In this document: piece after piece, positions 9,236-16,890 of the stretch
How the letters are laid out: each line of letters opens with the position of its first letter
Numbering within the stretch: position 1 is the first letter of the stretch
NCBI GenBank assembly: GCA_964425315.1
Contig: CAYRNB010000017.1
Span: 1 to 46,082, forward strand
From: Rhodoblastus sp964425315
GTDB lineage: Bacteria > Pseudomonadota > Alphaproteobacteria > Rhizobiales > Beijerinckiaceae
Length of the DNA stretch: 46,082 bases
Direction of reading: 5' to 3'
Notes under the pieces: generated by a model
Told to the model about the DNA's origin: nothing
The model's input: only the letters and a program-made list of their open reading frames with translations
Databases searched by the model: none
Position numbers and translations under genes: made by a program

Positions 9236-9676
9236 ATGCCGGATCGAATTGTCGTTGCCTATGAAGACCTGCCGGACGAGGCGGCTCAGATCGTCCTGCT
9301 GAGCGGCCTCGCCGCCTATAATGAGTCCCGCGCCGGGCCCGATCCGGTGCGCCAGCCGCAAAATCACATCTGCGTCGTCGCGCGCGACTCGCATGCGCGC
9401 GTGCGCGGCGGCTTGCAGGGCGTCGCGGTCGGCGCCTGGCTTGCGATCGATCTCGTCTGGGTGGAAGAGTCGTTTCGCGGCAGGGGTATCGGCTCGCGCC
9501 TGCTGGCGGAAGCGGAAGCGGAAGGGCGAAGGCGCGGCTGCAAATGGGTGATTCTCGCGACATTCGACTATCAGGCGCCCGATTTCTATTTTTCGCGCGG
9601 CTATGTCGAATATGCGCGGATGGAGGACTTTCCCTGGGGCCGGACCAGGTTCCAGCTGAGGAAAGCGCTGGCGTGA
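9236..9676 (+). CDS. GNAT-family N-acetyltransferase
   Basis: A 146-aa single-domain acetyltransferase that would transfer acetyl from acetyl-CoA to an amino group of an unknown substrate. The acetyl-CoA pyrophosphate loop is visible as ESFRGRGIGSRLLAEAEAEG (R-G-x-G-I-G), preceded by the beta-strand IDLVWV and followed by the C-terminal wedge around FDYQAPDFYFSRGYVEYAR, typical of GNAT folds where a Tyr acts as general acid. GGGAG lies eight bases before the ATG. A perfect 10-bp dyad lies just upstream. It is convergent with sodB across a shared terminator. Confidence 0.85.
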   Translation: MPDRIVVAYEDLPDEAAQIVLLSGLAAYNESRAGPDPVRQPQNHICVVARDSHARVRGGLQGVAVGAWLAIDLVWVEESFRGRGIGSRLLAEAEAEGRRRGCKWVILATFDYQAPDFYFSRGYVEYARMEDFPWGRTRFQLRKALA

Positions 9677-9680
9677 TTTG

Positions 9681-9704
9681 GGGCCGCCCTGAGGCGGGCG
9701 GCCC
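9681..9704. terminator. Bidirectional hairpin between the acetyltransferase gene and sodB
   Basis: GGGCCGCCC (9681-9689), loop TGAGGC, GGGCGGCCC (9696-9704): a 9-bp perfect GC stem between two convergent stops (9676 and 9719). The flanks are mildly T/A-rich on both strands. Confidence 0.6.
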
Positions 9705-9718
9705 ATTTGTCGAAATAC

Positions 9719-10318
9719 TCAGCCCATGGCCTTTTCAAGTTGGGCTTCGACATATTCCCAGTTCACCAGACTGCCGATCACCGTCTTGATGAAATCGGGA
9801 CGGCGGTTGCGGTAGTCGATGTAATAGGCATGCTCCCACACGTCGATGGTGAGGATCGGCGTCGCGCCGTGGATCAGCGGATTTTCGGCGTTCGGGGTTT
9901 TCGACACGGACACCTTGCCGTCCTTGACCGCGAGCCAGGCCCAGCCCGAGCCGAACTGGGTGGCGCCGGCCTGGGCCAGGTCCTCAAGCGCCTTTTCCAC
10001 CGAGCCGCAGCCGTCGACCAGGGCCTTTTCCACCTTGCCGGGGACTTTGCCGCCGCCATTGGGCTTCAGATATTTCCAGAATTCGGCGTGGTTCCAGATC
10101 TGCGCGACATTATTGAAAACGCCTGGGTTCTTGCCGTGAGAGCCGGTGATGACCTTTTCGATCGCCAGGCCCTCCCATTCCGTGCCCTTGATCAGGTTAT
10201 TGGCGTTGTTGACATAGGCGGCGTGGTGCTTGTCGTGATGAAACTCCAATGTTTCCGCGGACATATAGGGTTGCAGCGCATCATAGGCATAGGGAAGAGG
10301 ATCGAGTACAAAAGTCAT
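9719..10318 (-). CDS. sodB: Superoxide dismutase, iron/manganese family (Fe-type features)
   Basis: Cytoplasmic dismutase converting superoxide to oxygen and hydrogen peroxide; 199 aa, normal for the family. Metal ligands are all present: His27 (in FHHDKHH), His78 (QIWNHAEFW), Asp160 and His164 (DVWEHAYY). The Gln in VAQIWNH and the FGSGWAWL stretch fit iron-type rather than manganese-type enzymes, but metal use is not settled by sequence alone. A clean AAGGAG precedes ATG 10318. There is no signal peptide. The promoter lies in the 146 bases before the second assembly gap. It is monocistronic, ending at the shared terminator with the acetyltransferase gene. Confidence 0.95.
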   Translation of the reverse strand: MTFVLDPLPYAYDALQPYMSAETLEFHHDKHHAAYVNNANNLIKGTEWEGLAIEKVITGSHGKNPGVFNNVAQIWNHAEFWKYLKPNGGGKVPGKVEKALVDGCGSVEKALEDLAQAGATQFGSGWAWLAVKDGKVSVSKTPNAENPLIHGATPILTIDVWEHAYYIDYRNRRPDFIKTVIGSLVNWEYVEAQLEKAMG

Positions 10319-10464
10319 GCATTGTCTCCTTGGGAGAAGAGGCGCCGAACAGGCGGCGCCCGGAAGGTAAGGAAGCGGGCGCTCTGAAGCAATAACACCG
10401 CCGCGGCGATTTGGCTCCGTAGGTAGAGTCGATTTTAACCAATTGCGTACTATCTTTGGGCTTC

Positions 10465-10564
10465 NNNNNNNNNNNNNNNNNNNNNNNNNNNNNNNNNNNN
10501 NNNNNNNNNNNNNNNNNNNNNNNNNNNNNNNNNNNNNNNNNNNNNNNNNNNNNNNNNNNNNNNN
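10465..10564. other. Assembly gap, 100 N
   Basis: Exactly 100 N. It removes the 5' part of the following Pro/Glu-rich gene; the 146 bases between sodB and the gap hold the sodB promoter region and no gene that I can see. Linkage of sodB to the genes beyond is therefore only as good as the scaffolding. Confidence 0.99.
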
Positions 10565-11155
10565 GCCGCACCCGTCGCGCCGGCCCCCGCGCCGCTCGAA
10601 GAGACCGCCAAGGCGGAGCAGGAAAGGCCGGCTCTGCCATCCTGGCTGTTGCCGCAGGGCAAGCCCGCGGCGAAATTCGAGCCGGAGCCGAAATCGCCGG
10701 AGGCGATCGAGGATTGGCTGGAGCAGGCCATCGCCGTCGCCGGAACGGACGAAACCACACAGGTTGCAGCAGCGCCTTCCGCCGAACCCGAGCCTGCGCC
10801 GGCGGTCGAGTCGGAGCCCGAACCGCAGCCGGAACCTGAGCCTGAGCAGGAACCCGAATCCGAACCGGAAGCGAGACCCGAACCGTCGTTGGAAAGCCAT
10901 GCGCCGGAGCCGCCAGCCGAGGAGGCGCCCCCGGTTGAGGAGGCGCAGGCGGCTGAGGCGCCGGCGCCGTCAACCGCGCCCCAGCCGACGCCGTCCGCGC
11001 CTCCTGCCGGAGAGCGCGAAATCATCGGCCATTACGAGGCGCATGGCGCGCACTACACCATGTACGCCGACGGCTCGATCGACGCCGAAACGATTCATGG
11101 CGTCTATCATTTCGCTTCCATGGAAGAACTGCGGCAGTTCATCGAGGGCGAATAG
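10565..11155 (+). CDS. Pro/Glu-rich protein with a conserved-looking C-terminal domain, 5' end lost in gap
   Basis: The reading frame is open from the end of the gap and runs 196 residues to a stop, so the start is missing. After AAPVAPAPAPLEETAK comes LPSWLLPQG and a short helix (EAIEDWLEQAI). Then ~80 residues are almost only Pro, Glu and Ala, with an E-P repeat from about 10809 to 10885. The last ~45 residues are different, folded-looking sequence: IIGHYEAHGAHYTMYADGS, then ETIHGVYHFASMEELRQFIEG. That domain looks like a small sensor or polar-organising module but I cannot name the family. The layout, a long acidic/proline linker and one terminal domain, recalls scaffold or FtsK/TonB-like linkers. 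No function is assigned. Confidence 0.65.
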   Translation, partial: AAPVAPAPAPLEETAKAEQERPALPSWLLPQGKPAAKFEPEPKSPEAIEDWLEQAIAVAGTDETTQVAAAPSAEPEPAPAVESEPEPQPEPEPEQEPESEPEARPEPSLESHAPEPPAEEAPPVEEAQAAEAPAPSTAPQPTPSAPPAGEREIIGHYEAHGAHYTMYADGSIDAETIHGVYHFASMEELRQFIEGE

Positions 11156-11251
11156 GCGGGCGCCGCCGCAACTTGGCGCCGCTTTCGCCAGCCCCAGACA
11201 GGCGCCGCCGCCCCCGTCTTCTCGGTCGACTTTTTAATTTTTCATAAACCA

Positions 11252-11290
11252 CAACAAGACGTTGTTGGATAAATTTCGTCTTCTGACGAA
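11252..11290. terminator. Two adjacent small hairpins between convergent genes
   Basis: CAACAA-GACG-TTGTTG (11252-11267) and TTCGTC-TTCT-GACGAA (11275-11290) are two perfect 6-bp stems with 4-nt loops, seven bases apart. They sit in an AT-richer 200-bp stretch between the Pro/Glu-rich gene and ptrB. The 5' flank contains CTTTTTAATTTTTC. Termination is plausible but unproven. Confidence 0.35.
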
Positions 11291-11357
11291 GGACGAGGCG
11301 GCGCCTCGCGCGGCAGGTCTAAATAGAGACGCAAGATACGGAAATAACGCATAAAAT

Positions 11358-13469
11358 TTACATCGTCTCAAGTTGAGGATCGGCGCCTGTCGCCTCGACG
11401 GCGAAAGCCTGGCGCAGGGCGACTTCCTCCAATTCGTCATAGCGGCCGGAGGCGCCGCCATGTCCGGCCTCCATATGGGTCAGGAGCAGGATCGGGCCGC
11501 CGCTGGTCATCCGGGCGCGCAAGGCTTGAGCCCATTTCGCCGGCTCCCAATAGGTCACGCGCGGGTCGGTCAAGCCGGCCTCGATCAGAATGGGCGGATA
11601 GGCCTGCGCCCTGACGTTGTCATAGGGTGAATAGGACAGAAGCAGCCGGAAGATTTCGGCGTCCTCGATCGGGTTGCCCCATTCGCGCCATTCGGGCGGG
11701 GTCAGCGGCAGCGAAGCGTCGCAAATGGTGTTGAGCACATCGACGAAGGGAACCTCGGCGAGAATGGCGGCGAAAAGCTCCGGCGCCAGATTGGCGACGG
11801 CCCCCATCAGCATGCCGCCGGCGCTCCCGCCTTCCGCGACGATTTTTCCCGGCGCCGTCAGGCCGCTGGCGCATAAATGGCGCGCGCAGGCGATGAAGTC
11901 ATTGAATGTATTCGGCTTGTTCGCCAGTTTGCCGGCCTCGCGCCAGCGTGACCCCTTTTCTTCGCCGCCGCGCACATGAGCGATGGCGTAAACGAAACCG
12001 CGGTCGATCAGGCTGAAGCGGTCTTCGTCGAAATCGTCGGGCAGGGCGACGCCATAGGCCCCGTAGCCATAGAGCAGAACGGGACCCGGGCCAGGCGGCC
12101 GGTCCTTGCGCCAGACGAGCGACAGAGGAACTTTTTCGCCGTCTTCGGCCGGCGCGAAATCCTGCCGCATCTCATAGGCGGAGGCGTCGTGGCCGGAGGG
12201 AATCTTCTGGCGCTTGACCAGGGTTCGGGTCTGCGTTGCGAGGTCGTAATCAAAGATTTCTTCCGGTTCGGCGAGCGAGGAATAGGAAAAGCGCAGGATC
12301 GGCTGGTCGAAATCGAAATTGTGCTCAAGCCGCAAGTGATGGCAGGGCGTATCGAAGCGAATCGTCCGCTCCGCGCCGCCGCGCCCGCGCGCGCAAATTT
12401 GCGGGCGGCAGTTCTCGCGCTCCAGCCAGACGAGATAATCGGCGAAGACCGTGAATTTATAGATCATCCGGCCGGGCCGGTGCGGCGCCTCCTCGCGCCA
12501 CTCGCCCCCGTCCAGCGCATCGAGCGCAATGCTCGTCAGTTTGAAATCGAAAGCGCCATCTGCGTTGCTGCGCATAAAAAGCCGGTCGCGCGACGGCTCG
12601 ACGTCGTAGCGCACGCCAGCTTGGCGCGCCCGGATTCTCCGGGCTGGCGCCTCGGGTGCGGCGAGGTCCGCCAGCCAGCATTCCGACGCATCGTGATTGT
12701 CGAGCGAAATGACGGCGTGGCGGCGCGAGCGCGCGGAGCGCAAATGCACGAACCAGGCAGGGTCCTTTTCCTCGAAGATGAGGCGGTCCGTCGCCGGATC
12801 GGCGCCGATTTCATGCAGGAAAACCTGGGCGGTGCGGAAATTCTCGTCCATGCGCGTATAGAGGAAGGCGCGCGAATCGCAGGTCCAGACCAGGGCGCCG
12901 TCGCTGTTCTCGACCACGTCGGCGCCGTCCTTGCCCGTTGCGAGATCCCGCCAGCTGATCGAATGCAATTCATTGCCGCGCTCGTCGCGGCTCCAGGCGA
13001 GAAGCTTGTGGTCGGGCGATTGCTCCGCCTCGCCCAGTTCAAAAAACGCCTTGCCTTGCGATTCGGCGTCGCCGTCGAGCAGGATTTCCTCCGGCCCGCC
13101 CGCCGCGCGGCGCCGGCAGATCAGCTCGTGCTGGCCCTCCTCGCGGTAGCGGTTGTAATAGAGCCAGTCGCCGTCGCGCGCCGGCGGATCGCTGTCGGTC
13201 TCGTCGACTCGGCCCGTCAGTTCGTCCAATATTTTCTCGGTCAGTGGGTCGAGATCGTCCAGGATCTTTTCGGCATAAGCGTTTTCCGCTTCCAAAAGGA
13301 CCCGAATTTCCTGCGGTAATTTTTTCGGGTCGCGTATCGCCTCGCGCCAGTTCTCCGCCCGGATCCACGCGTAGTCATCGTCGCGCGTAAAACCGTGAGC
13401 GGTTTGGCGCGACGGGCGGCGCGCGGCCCGCGGCGGCGAGAATTGGCTGGCTCTGGCGAAAGGCTTCAT
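11358..13469 (-). CDS. ptrB: Oligopeptidase B, prolyl oligopeptidase family (S9A)
   Basis: Serine peptidase cutting short peptides after Arg or Lys in the cytoplasm; 703 aa, the usual length. An N-terminal seven-bladed propeller covers about residues 70-415 and gates the C-terminal alpha/beta-hydrolase. The catalytic triad is complete: Ser549 in EGGSAGGML, Asp635 in LTDPRV and His670 in AGHGG. YGAYG (oxyanion region) and AHVRGGEEKGSRW are family signatures. ATG 13469 starts the open frame; no signal peptide is seen. The gene is divergent from mucR across a 470-bp region. Alternative: another S9 peptidase, but the oligopeptidase B pattern is clear. Confidence 0.93.
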   Translation of the reverse strand: MKPFARASQFSPPRAARRPSRQTAHGFTRDDDYAWIRAENWREAIRDPKKLPQEIRVLLEAENAYAEKILDDLDPLTEKILDELTGRVDETDSDPPARDGDWLYYNRYREEGQHELICRRRAAGGPEEILLDGDAESQGKAFFELGEAEQSPDHKLLAWSRDERGNELHSISWRDLATGKDGADVVENSDGALVWTCDSRAFLYTRMDENFRTAQVFLHEIGADPATDRLIFEEKDPAWFVHLRSARSRRHAVISLDNHDASECWLADLAAPEAPARRIRARQAGVRYDVEPSRDRLFMRSNADGAFDFKLTSIALDALDGGEWREEAPHRPGRMIYKFTVFADYLVWLERENCRPQICARGRGGAERTIRFDTPCHHLRLEHNFDFDQPILRFSYSSLAEPEEIFDYDLATQTRTLVKRQKIPSGHDASAYEMRQDFAPAEDGEKVPLSLVWRKDRPPGPGPVLLYGYGAYGVALPDDFDEDRFSLIDRGFVYAIAHVRGGEEKGSRWREAGKLANKPNTFNDFIACARHLCASGLTAPGKIVAEGGSAGGMLMGAVANLAPELFAAILAEVPFVDVLNTICDASLPLTPPEWREWGNPIEDAEIFRLLLSYSPYDNVRAQAYPPILIEAGLTDPRVTYWEPAKWAQALRARMTSGGPILLLTHMEAGHGGASGRYDELEEVALRQAFAVEATGADPQLETM

Positions 13470-13941
13470 TGAGCATAAACCTGAATAAGAGCCTTTGTCT
13501 TTATGACAAGAGGCCGGGAATAGGAACTGCAGGAACCGTAATTCGACTGAGCTGTGACGAAAAAGACCGCTTGGACCGCAACCTGATCGGATCGCTGCGC
13601 TGCATCCTACGAAAGGATAATGTTTCTTCCCGCCTTTTGCCGGTCAAAACCATATTTTCCGGGCGATTCGTGGCTTTCGGAAGGTTCAGGCGCGCCCGGC
13701 ATGAGGCGGCTATATTTGGACCATCCTCTGAATTCTGTCGCAAAGTGCGGCGCACAAACAAATTTGTGAAGAATTTGAGGAACTACCGTTGGAGAGATAT
13801 TGCCAATTGCATTGAATTGGCATATCAAGACGATTATGGGTGTTATACAAATGCGCAAGAGAACGTATTGACGGCTTAGCCCTTCGATGCGGTCTTGTCT
13901 TGGGGAAAAACTGGAACCGACTCAAGGAAAGTCTGGAAGCT
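13470..13941. other. 472-bp AT-richer region between ptrB and mucR
   Basis: No gene that I accept lies here. A TTG-started frame at 13469-13879 exists, but it has no ribosome site, shows no recognisable domain and overlaps the ptrB start. The second half is distinctly richer in A and T than the neighbourhood, as expected for a MucR-type autoregulated promoter region, and holds the dyad at 13801-13822. GGAAG eight bases before 13942 serves mucR. Confidence 0.5.
13801..13822. promoter_or_regulatory. Perfect 8-bp dyad upstream of mucR
   Basis: TGCCAATT (13801-13808), spacer GCATTG, AATTGGCA (13815-13822), about 120 bp before the mucR ATG, in AT-rich sequence with T-A steps. MucR/Ros proteins bind AT-rich sites in their own promoters, so autoregulation is a reasonable guess; no direct proof in the sequence. 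Confidence 0.4.
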
Positions 13942-14358
13942 ATGAGCGAAGCAAGCACGCAAAATTACATTGAGCTCGCGGCCGACATCGTTTCGGCCTA
14001 TGTCAGCAACAATTCGGTTCCGGTCTCTGACCTTCCCGGCCTCATCAATGACGTTCACGCCGCCCTGTTGCGGGTGACCACCGGCGCTACGCCGGCCATA
14101 ACGGAAGCGCCCAAGCCCGCCGTGCCGATCAAGAAGTCGATCACCAACGACTACATCATCTGTCTCGAAGACGGAAAGCAGTTCAAGTCGCTGAAGCGGC
14201 ATTTGCGCACGCAATACAATATGTCGCCGGAAGACTACCGGGAAAAATGGGGTCTTGGCCCGGACTATCCGATGGTGGCGCCCAATTACGCCAAGGCGCG
14301 CTCGCATCTCGCCAAGCAGATGGGTCTCGGCCAGCAACGCCGCCGCGGCCGCAAGTAA
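13942..14358 (+). CDS. mucR: MucR/Ros-family zinc-finger transcriptional regulator
   Basis: A 138-aa DNA-binding regulator; in rhizobia and Brucella this family controls exopolysaccharide, motility, cell cycle and virulence genes. The N-terminal ~60 residues form the oligomerisation part. The zinc-finger-like core is CLEDGKQFKSLKRHLRTQYN, followed by MSPEDYREKWGL and YPMVAPNYAKARS, both diagnostic. The basic tail is QQRRRGRK. Oddity: with Cys74, Asp77 and His87 in ligand positions, the position usually His in the MucR form RTHYN is Gln91, next to Tyr92, so the fourth zinc ligand seems absent. GGAAG precedes the ATG. A classic terminator follows. Monocistronic. Confidence 0.93.
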   Translation: MSEASTQNYIELAADIVSAYVSNNSVPVSDLPGLINDVHAALLRVTTGATPAITEAPKPAVPIKKSITNDYIICLEDGKQFKSLKRHLRTQYNMSPEDYREKWGLGPDYPMVAPNYAKARSHLAKQMGLGQQRRRGRK

Positions 14359-14393
14359 ACCCTCCGGCGCGTCGCCATTGCAGGCCGCGCAAG

Positions 14394-14432
14394 AAAAGCC
14401 CGGATCGCGTCGCCGCGAAGTCCGGGCTTTTT
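14394..14432. terminator. Rho-independent terminator after mucR (works both ways)
   Basis: AAAAGCCCGGA (14394-14404) pairs with TCCGGGCTTTT (14421-14431), with an extra inner stem TCGCG/CGCGA, followed by T-rich sequence on the plus strand and also on the minus strand. It lies between convergent mucR (stop 14358) and the small gene ending at 14452. Confidence 0.85.
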
Positions 14433-14451
14433 CGTGTCCGTTTCTTTGAAA

Positions 14452-14772
14452 TTATTCCGATCGCAGACGCCAGACGGGGGCGCGGTCGCCGGCGTCGAGC
14501 GTGTCGCGGCTGGGCCGCAATTGCAACGCGGCGACCGGCGCGGCTTCCGCGGCTTCCGTGGCGAGAGCCATGCATTTCGCCGGCGTGGCGCGGCATTGCC
14601 GGATAGCGGCGGTCATCAAGGCGGTTTGGGCGGCGCGGCTGAGGCTTGTGGCGCTGGTTTGGGCGGCGCGCGCGGCCCCGCCGGCGAGCGCGACGGCGTT
14701 CGAACCTTGTTGCGCGGAGATCTGGCTGAAGACCAGTCCGAGCCAGAAGAGACAGCGAAGCAGAAAAGTCAT
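14452..14772 (-). CDS. Small exported protein, DUF5330-like
   Basis: A 106-aa protein with an N-terminal signal/anchor (TFLLRCLFWLGLVFSQISA, about residues 2-20), then an Ala-rich amphipathic region, and a central CRATPAKC motif with two Cys that may bond in the periplasm. The opening FLLR-x3-WL and the Cys-x6-Cys pattern recall short rhizobial DUF5330-type proteins, but this is only a resemblance. AAAGGG lies before ATG 14772. It is convergent with mucR and shares its terminator. Function unknown. Confidence 0.55.
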   Translation of the reverse strand: MTFLLRCLFWLGLVFSQISAQQGSNAVALAGGAARAAQTSATSLSRAAQTALMTAAIRQCRATPAKCMALATEAAEAAPVAALQLRPSRDTLDAGDRAPVWRLRSE

Positions 14773-15075
14773 TGGTCGCCCTTTCTGCGTCGAAGCTAGC
14801 AGCGACCCGTCGATATTGAATCAAAAACAAAGCTCAAATGCGCGCGCGTGGATTAACCGGATTTTCATATCCTGCGCCGGCTTGGGCCTTCGACTTAGCT
14901 TTTCGACGGCGCAACCCGCGGAGTCGGCAACCAAGTTGAAACCATAAAACCACATTGGCGACGCGCGGCGGTCCGAGTTCGGCCCGCCGGTTAGACTTGA
15001 CTTAACCCGCGCGGCGCAAGGTTGATTCCGGCTGCAAGCCAGCCTGTCGCGTCCGTCCCGTTGAAGTGGAACTCC
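14773..15075. other. 303-bp divergent promoter region between the small exported gene and the kinase operon
   Basis: No gene seen. The region holds the promoters of the two divergent genes and, 70-85 bp before the kinase ATG, a CtrA-like half-site pair (separate entry). A TTG at 15022 could extend the kinase by 18 residues, but ATG 15076 has a better upstream purine stretch (AAGTGGA). Confidence 0.45.
14991..15006 (+). promoter_or_regulatory. CtrA-like site (TTAG-N7-TTAAC) upstream of the kinase operon
   Basis: TTAG (14991-14994), seven bases, TTAAC (15002-15006). The known CtrA consensus in alphaproteobacteria is TTAA-N7-TTAA(C), so this is one mismatch away. TTGACTTAAC in the same stretch also suggests a -35 element. 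The cell-cycle link would fit the DivJ-like kinase downstream. Confidence 0.4.
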
Positions 15076-16890
15076 ATGTCGCCGGCTCATTGCCACAAGT
15101 CCGCGCTCGCGGATCCGATGAAGCAGTTTGGCGACATAGATCGTCTTCGCCGCGCTGATTTCATTTCGCTGCGGCTTGCTTTGACCACGCCGCTGATCGC
15201 GCTTGCGCCGATCTTCCTCATTGCGCGGGGCGCGCCGACCAACTGGGAAGCCCTGACCTTCGCCCTGCTGCTGACGCCGCTCCTTGGCGTCTACGCTTTG
15301 CACCGCTTCGGACGCCTGGACGTCGCCCAGGTGATTTGCGTCGGGGGCATGGTGTTGCTGGGCGTGGTCCTCACCTGCGCCAGCGGCGGGCTGACCGTCG
15401 GCGCCGTCGCCTGTTTCCTGCTGGCGCCGATCGAGGCGGCGACGGGCGGCGTGTCGCGTTTGGCGATCGGCGGCGCGGCCCTTTCGGTCACCGCGATCGC
15501 CGTGCTGATGGCGGTGGCGCATTTCGGCTATCTGCATCCGTTTGAGTCCGGGCCAAGCGCCGTCGATCTTTCCATCGTCGCGGCCGCGGTTCTCTATGGC
15601 GCGCTTCTGGCGATCTGGGGCGCGCGGCTGGGAGAATTGCGCGACAGCCGCGCCAGTCAGAGCCTGGAGACCTATCGCGAACTGACCGCGACGCTCGGCG
15701 ACATGCTGATGCGCCTCGACCTGACCGGCGCCGTCGTCGATGTGGCGACCGACCCGTGCAACGGCTTCCGCTTTTGCCCCGCCGACCTCAGCGAGCACGG
15801 GCTGTTCGAGCGCATTCTCGTGTCCGACCGGCCGAAATTTCTGAAAGCCGTCGCCGATGCGGCGCAATGCGACAAGACGATGAACGTTGAATTTCGTCTG
15901 CGGATGGGCGCGCGGTCGGGGGCCAGGCGCGTACACGAAAAGCCGAACTACCGCTGGGTCGAAATGCGCGCCCATCGCTCGATCGCCATGGGCGGGGCGG
16001 TCATCGCCATTCTGCGCGACGTGACGCCGACGCGCGAGGCGCGCGAAGCCCTCGAGGCGGCGCGTGAGGCGAGCGAACAGGCCAATAAGTGGAAGAACAG
16101 GCTTCTGGCCAATGTCAGCCACGAATTGCGCACGCCGCTCAACGCCATTATCGGCTTTTCGGAAATGCTCGCGAATGAGGAACTGGCGCCGAAAGAGCCG
16201 GCGCGGCAGCGCGAATACGCCAATATCATCCATGTTTCCGGCGAGCATCTGCTCAGCCTGGTCAACTCGATCCTGGACATGTCGAAAATCGAGGCGGGCA
16301 GTTTCGAGATCGAACCGGAACATTTCGATCTTCCCGGCCTGATCGACTTTTGCTGTGAAGTGGTGAAGCTGAAGGCGGAGGAAAAGCAGATTTCCCTGAC
16401 GCGCTCCTGTCCGGAGAAGCTCGGCGAAATCGTCGCCGACAAGCGCGCATGCAAACAGATACTGCTCAATCTTCTGTCCAATGCGGTGAAATTCACGCCG
16501 GAACGCGGCAGCGTCTCCGTCGTGGCGCGACTCGACGGCGCCTTTGTCGAAATCGCCGTCTCCGACACCGGCATCGGAGTCACGCAGACGGATCTGTCGC
16601 GGCTCGGCGATCCCTTCTTCCAGGCCAAGGCCACTTACGACAGGCCCTATGAGGGGGCCGGACTGGGGCTTTCGATCGTGCGCGGCCTCGTCGGCCTGCA
16701 CGGCGGCTCGATGGCTTTTGAAAGCGCGCCCGATGAAGGCGCCTGCGTCGCCGTGCGCCTGCCGCTCGATTGCCGCCGGGCGCAGAAGACCGCCGACAAA
16801 TCGGCCAAAATCGAAACGCTCGCCCGACGCGGCCGCCCCGCCGCGCCGTCGCATCCGCGCTCCAACGATCAGGTGAAGAAAATTGCGTGA
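15076..16890 (+). CDS. Polytopic PAS-type sensor histidine kinase, DivJ/PdhS-like
   Basis: Membrane sensor kinase, 604 aa. Six hydrophobic segments fill about residues 30-185, followed by a divergent PAS-like region (~200-320) and a coiled linker. The HisKA box LLANVSHELRTPLNAIIGFSEML holds His349, and the HATPase shows LLNLLSNAVKFTPE, DTGIGV and EGAGLGLS. The kinase core and six-segment anchor fit the DivJ/PdhS group that phosphorylates DivK in the cell-cycle pathway, but the subfamily is an inference. The next two genes overlap it (8 bp, then 1 bp), making one operon with a peptidoglycan-binding protein and DUF1491. A CtrA-like site lies upstream. ATG 15118 is an alternative start. No receiver domain is present. 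Confidence 0.85.
   Translation: MSPAHCHKSALADPMKQFGDIDRLRRADFISLRLALTTPLIALAPIFLIARGAPTNWEALTFALLLTPLLGVYALHRFGRLDVAQVICVGGMVLLGVVLTCASGGLTVGAVACFLLAPIEAATGGVSRLAIGGAALSVTAIAVLMAVAHFGYLHPFESGPSAVDLSIVAAAVLYGALLAIWGARLGELRDSRASQSLETYRELTATLGDMLMRLDLTGAVVDVATDPCNGFRFCPADLSEHGLFERILVSDRPKFLKAVADAAQCDKTMNVEFRLRMGARSGARRVHEKPNYRWVEMRAHRSIAMGGAVIAILRDVTPTREAREALEAAREASEQANKWKNRLLANVSHELRTPLNAIIGFSEMLANEELAPKEPARQREYANIIHVSGEHLLSLVNSILDMSKIEAGSFEIEPEHFDLPGLIDFCCEVVKLKAEEKQISLTRSCPEKLGEIVADKRACKQILLNLLSNAVKFTPERGSVSVVARLDGAFVEIAVSDTGIGVTQTDLSRLGDPFFQAKATYDRPYEGAGLGLSIVRGLVGLHGGSMAFESAPDEGACVAVRLPLDCRRAQKTADKSAKIETLARRGRPAAPSHPRSNDQVKKIA

Noticed and set aside
13469..13879. 136-codon frame between ptrB and mucR
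   Set aside because: TTG start, no ribosome site, no recognisable domain, overlaps the ptrB start, and lies in an AT-rich regulatory-type region.
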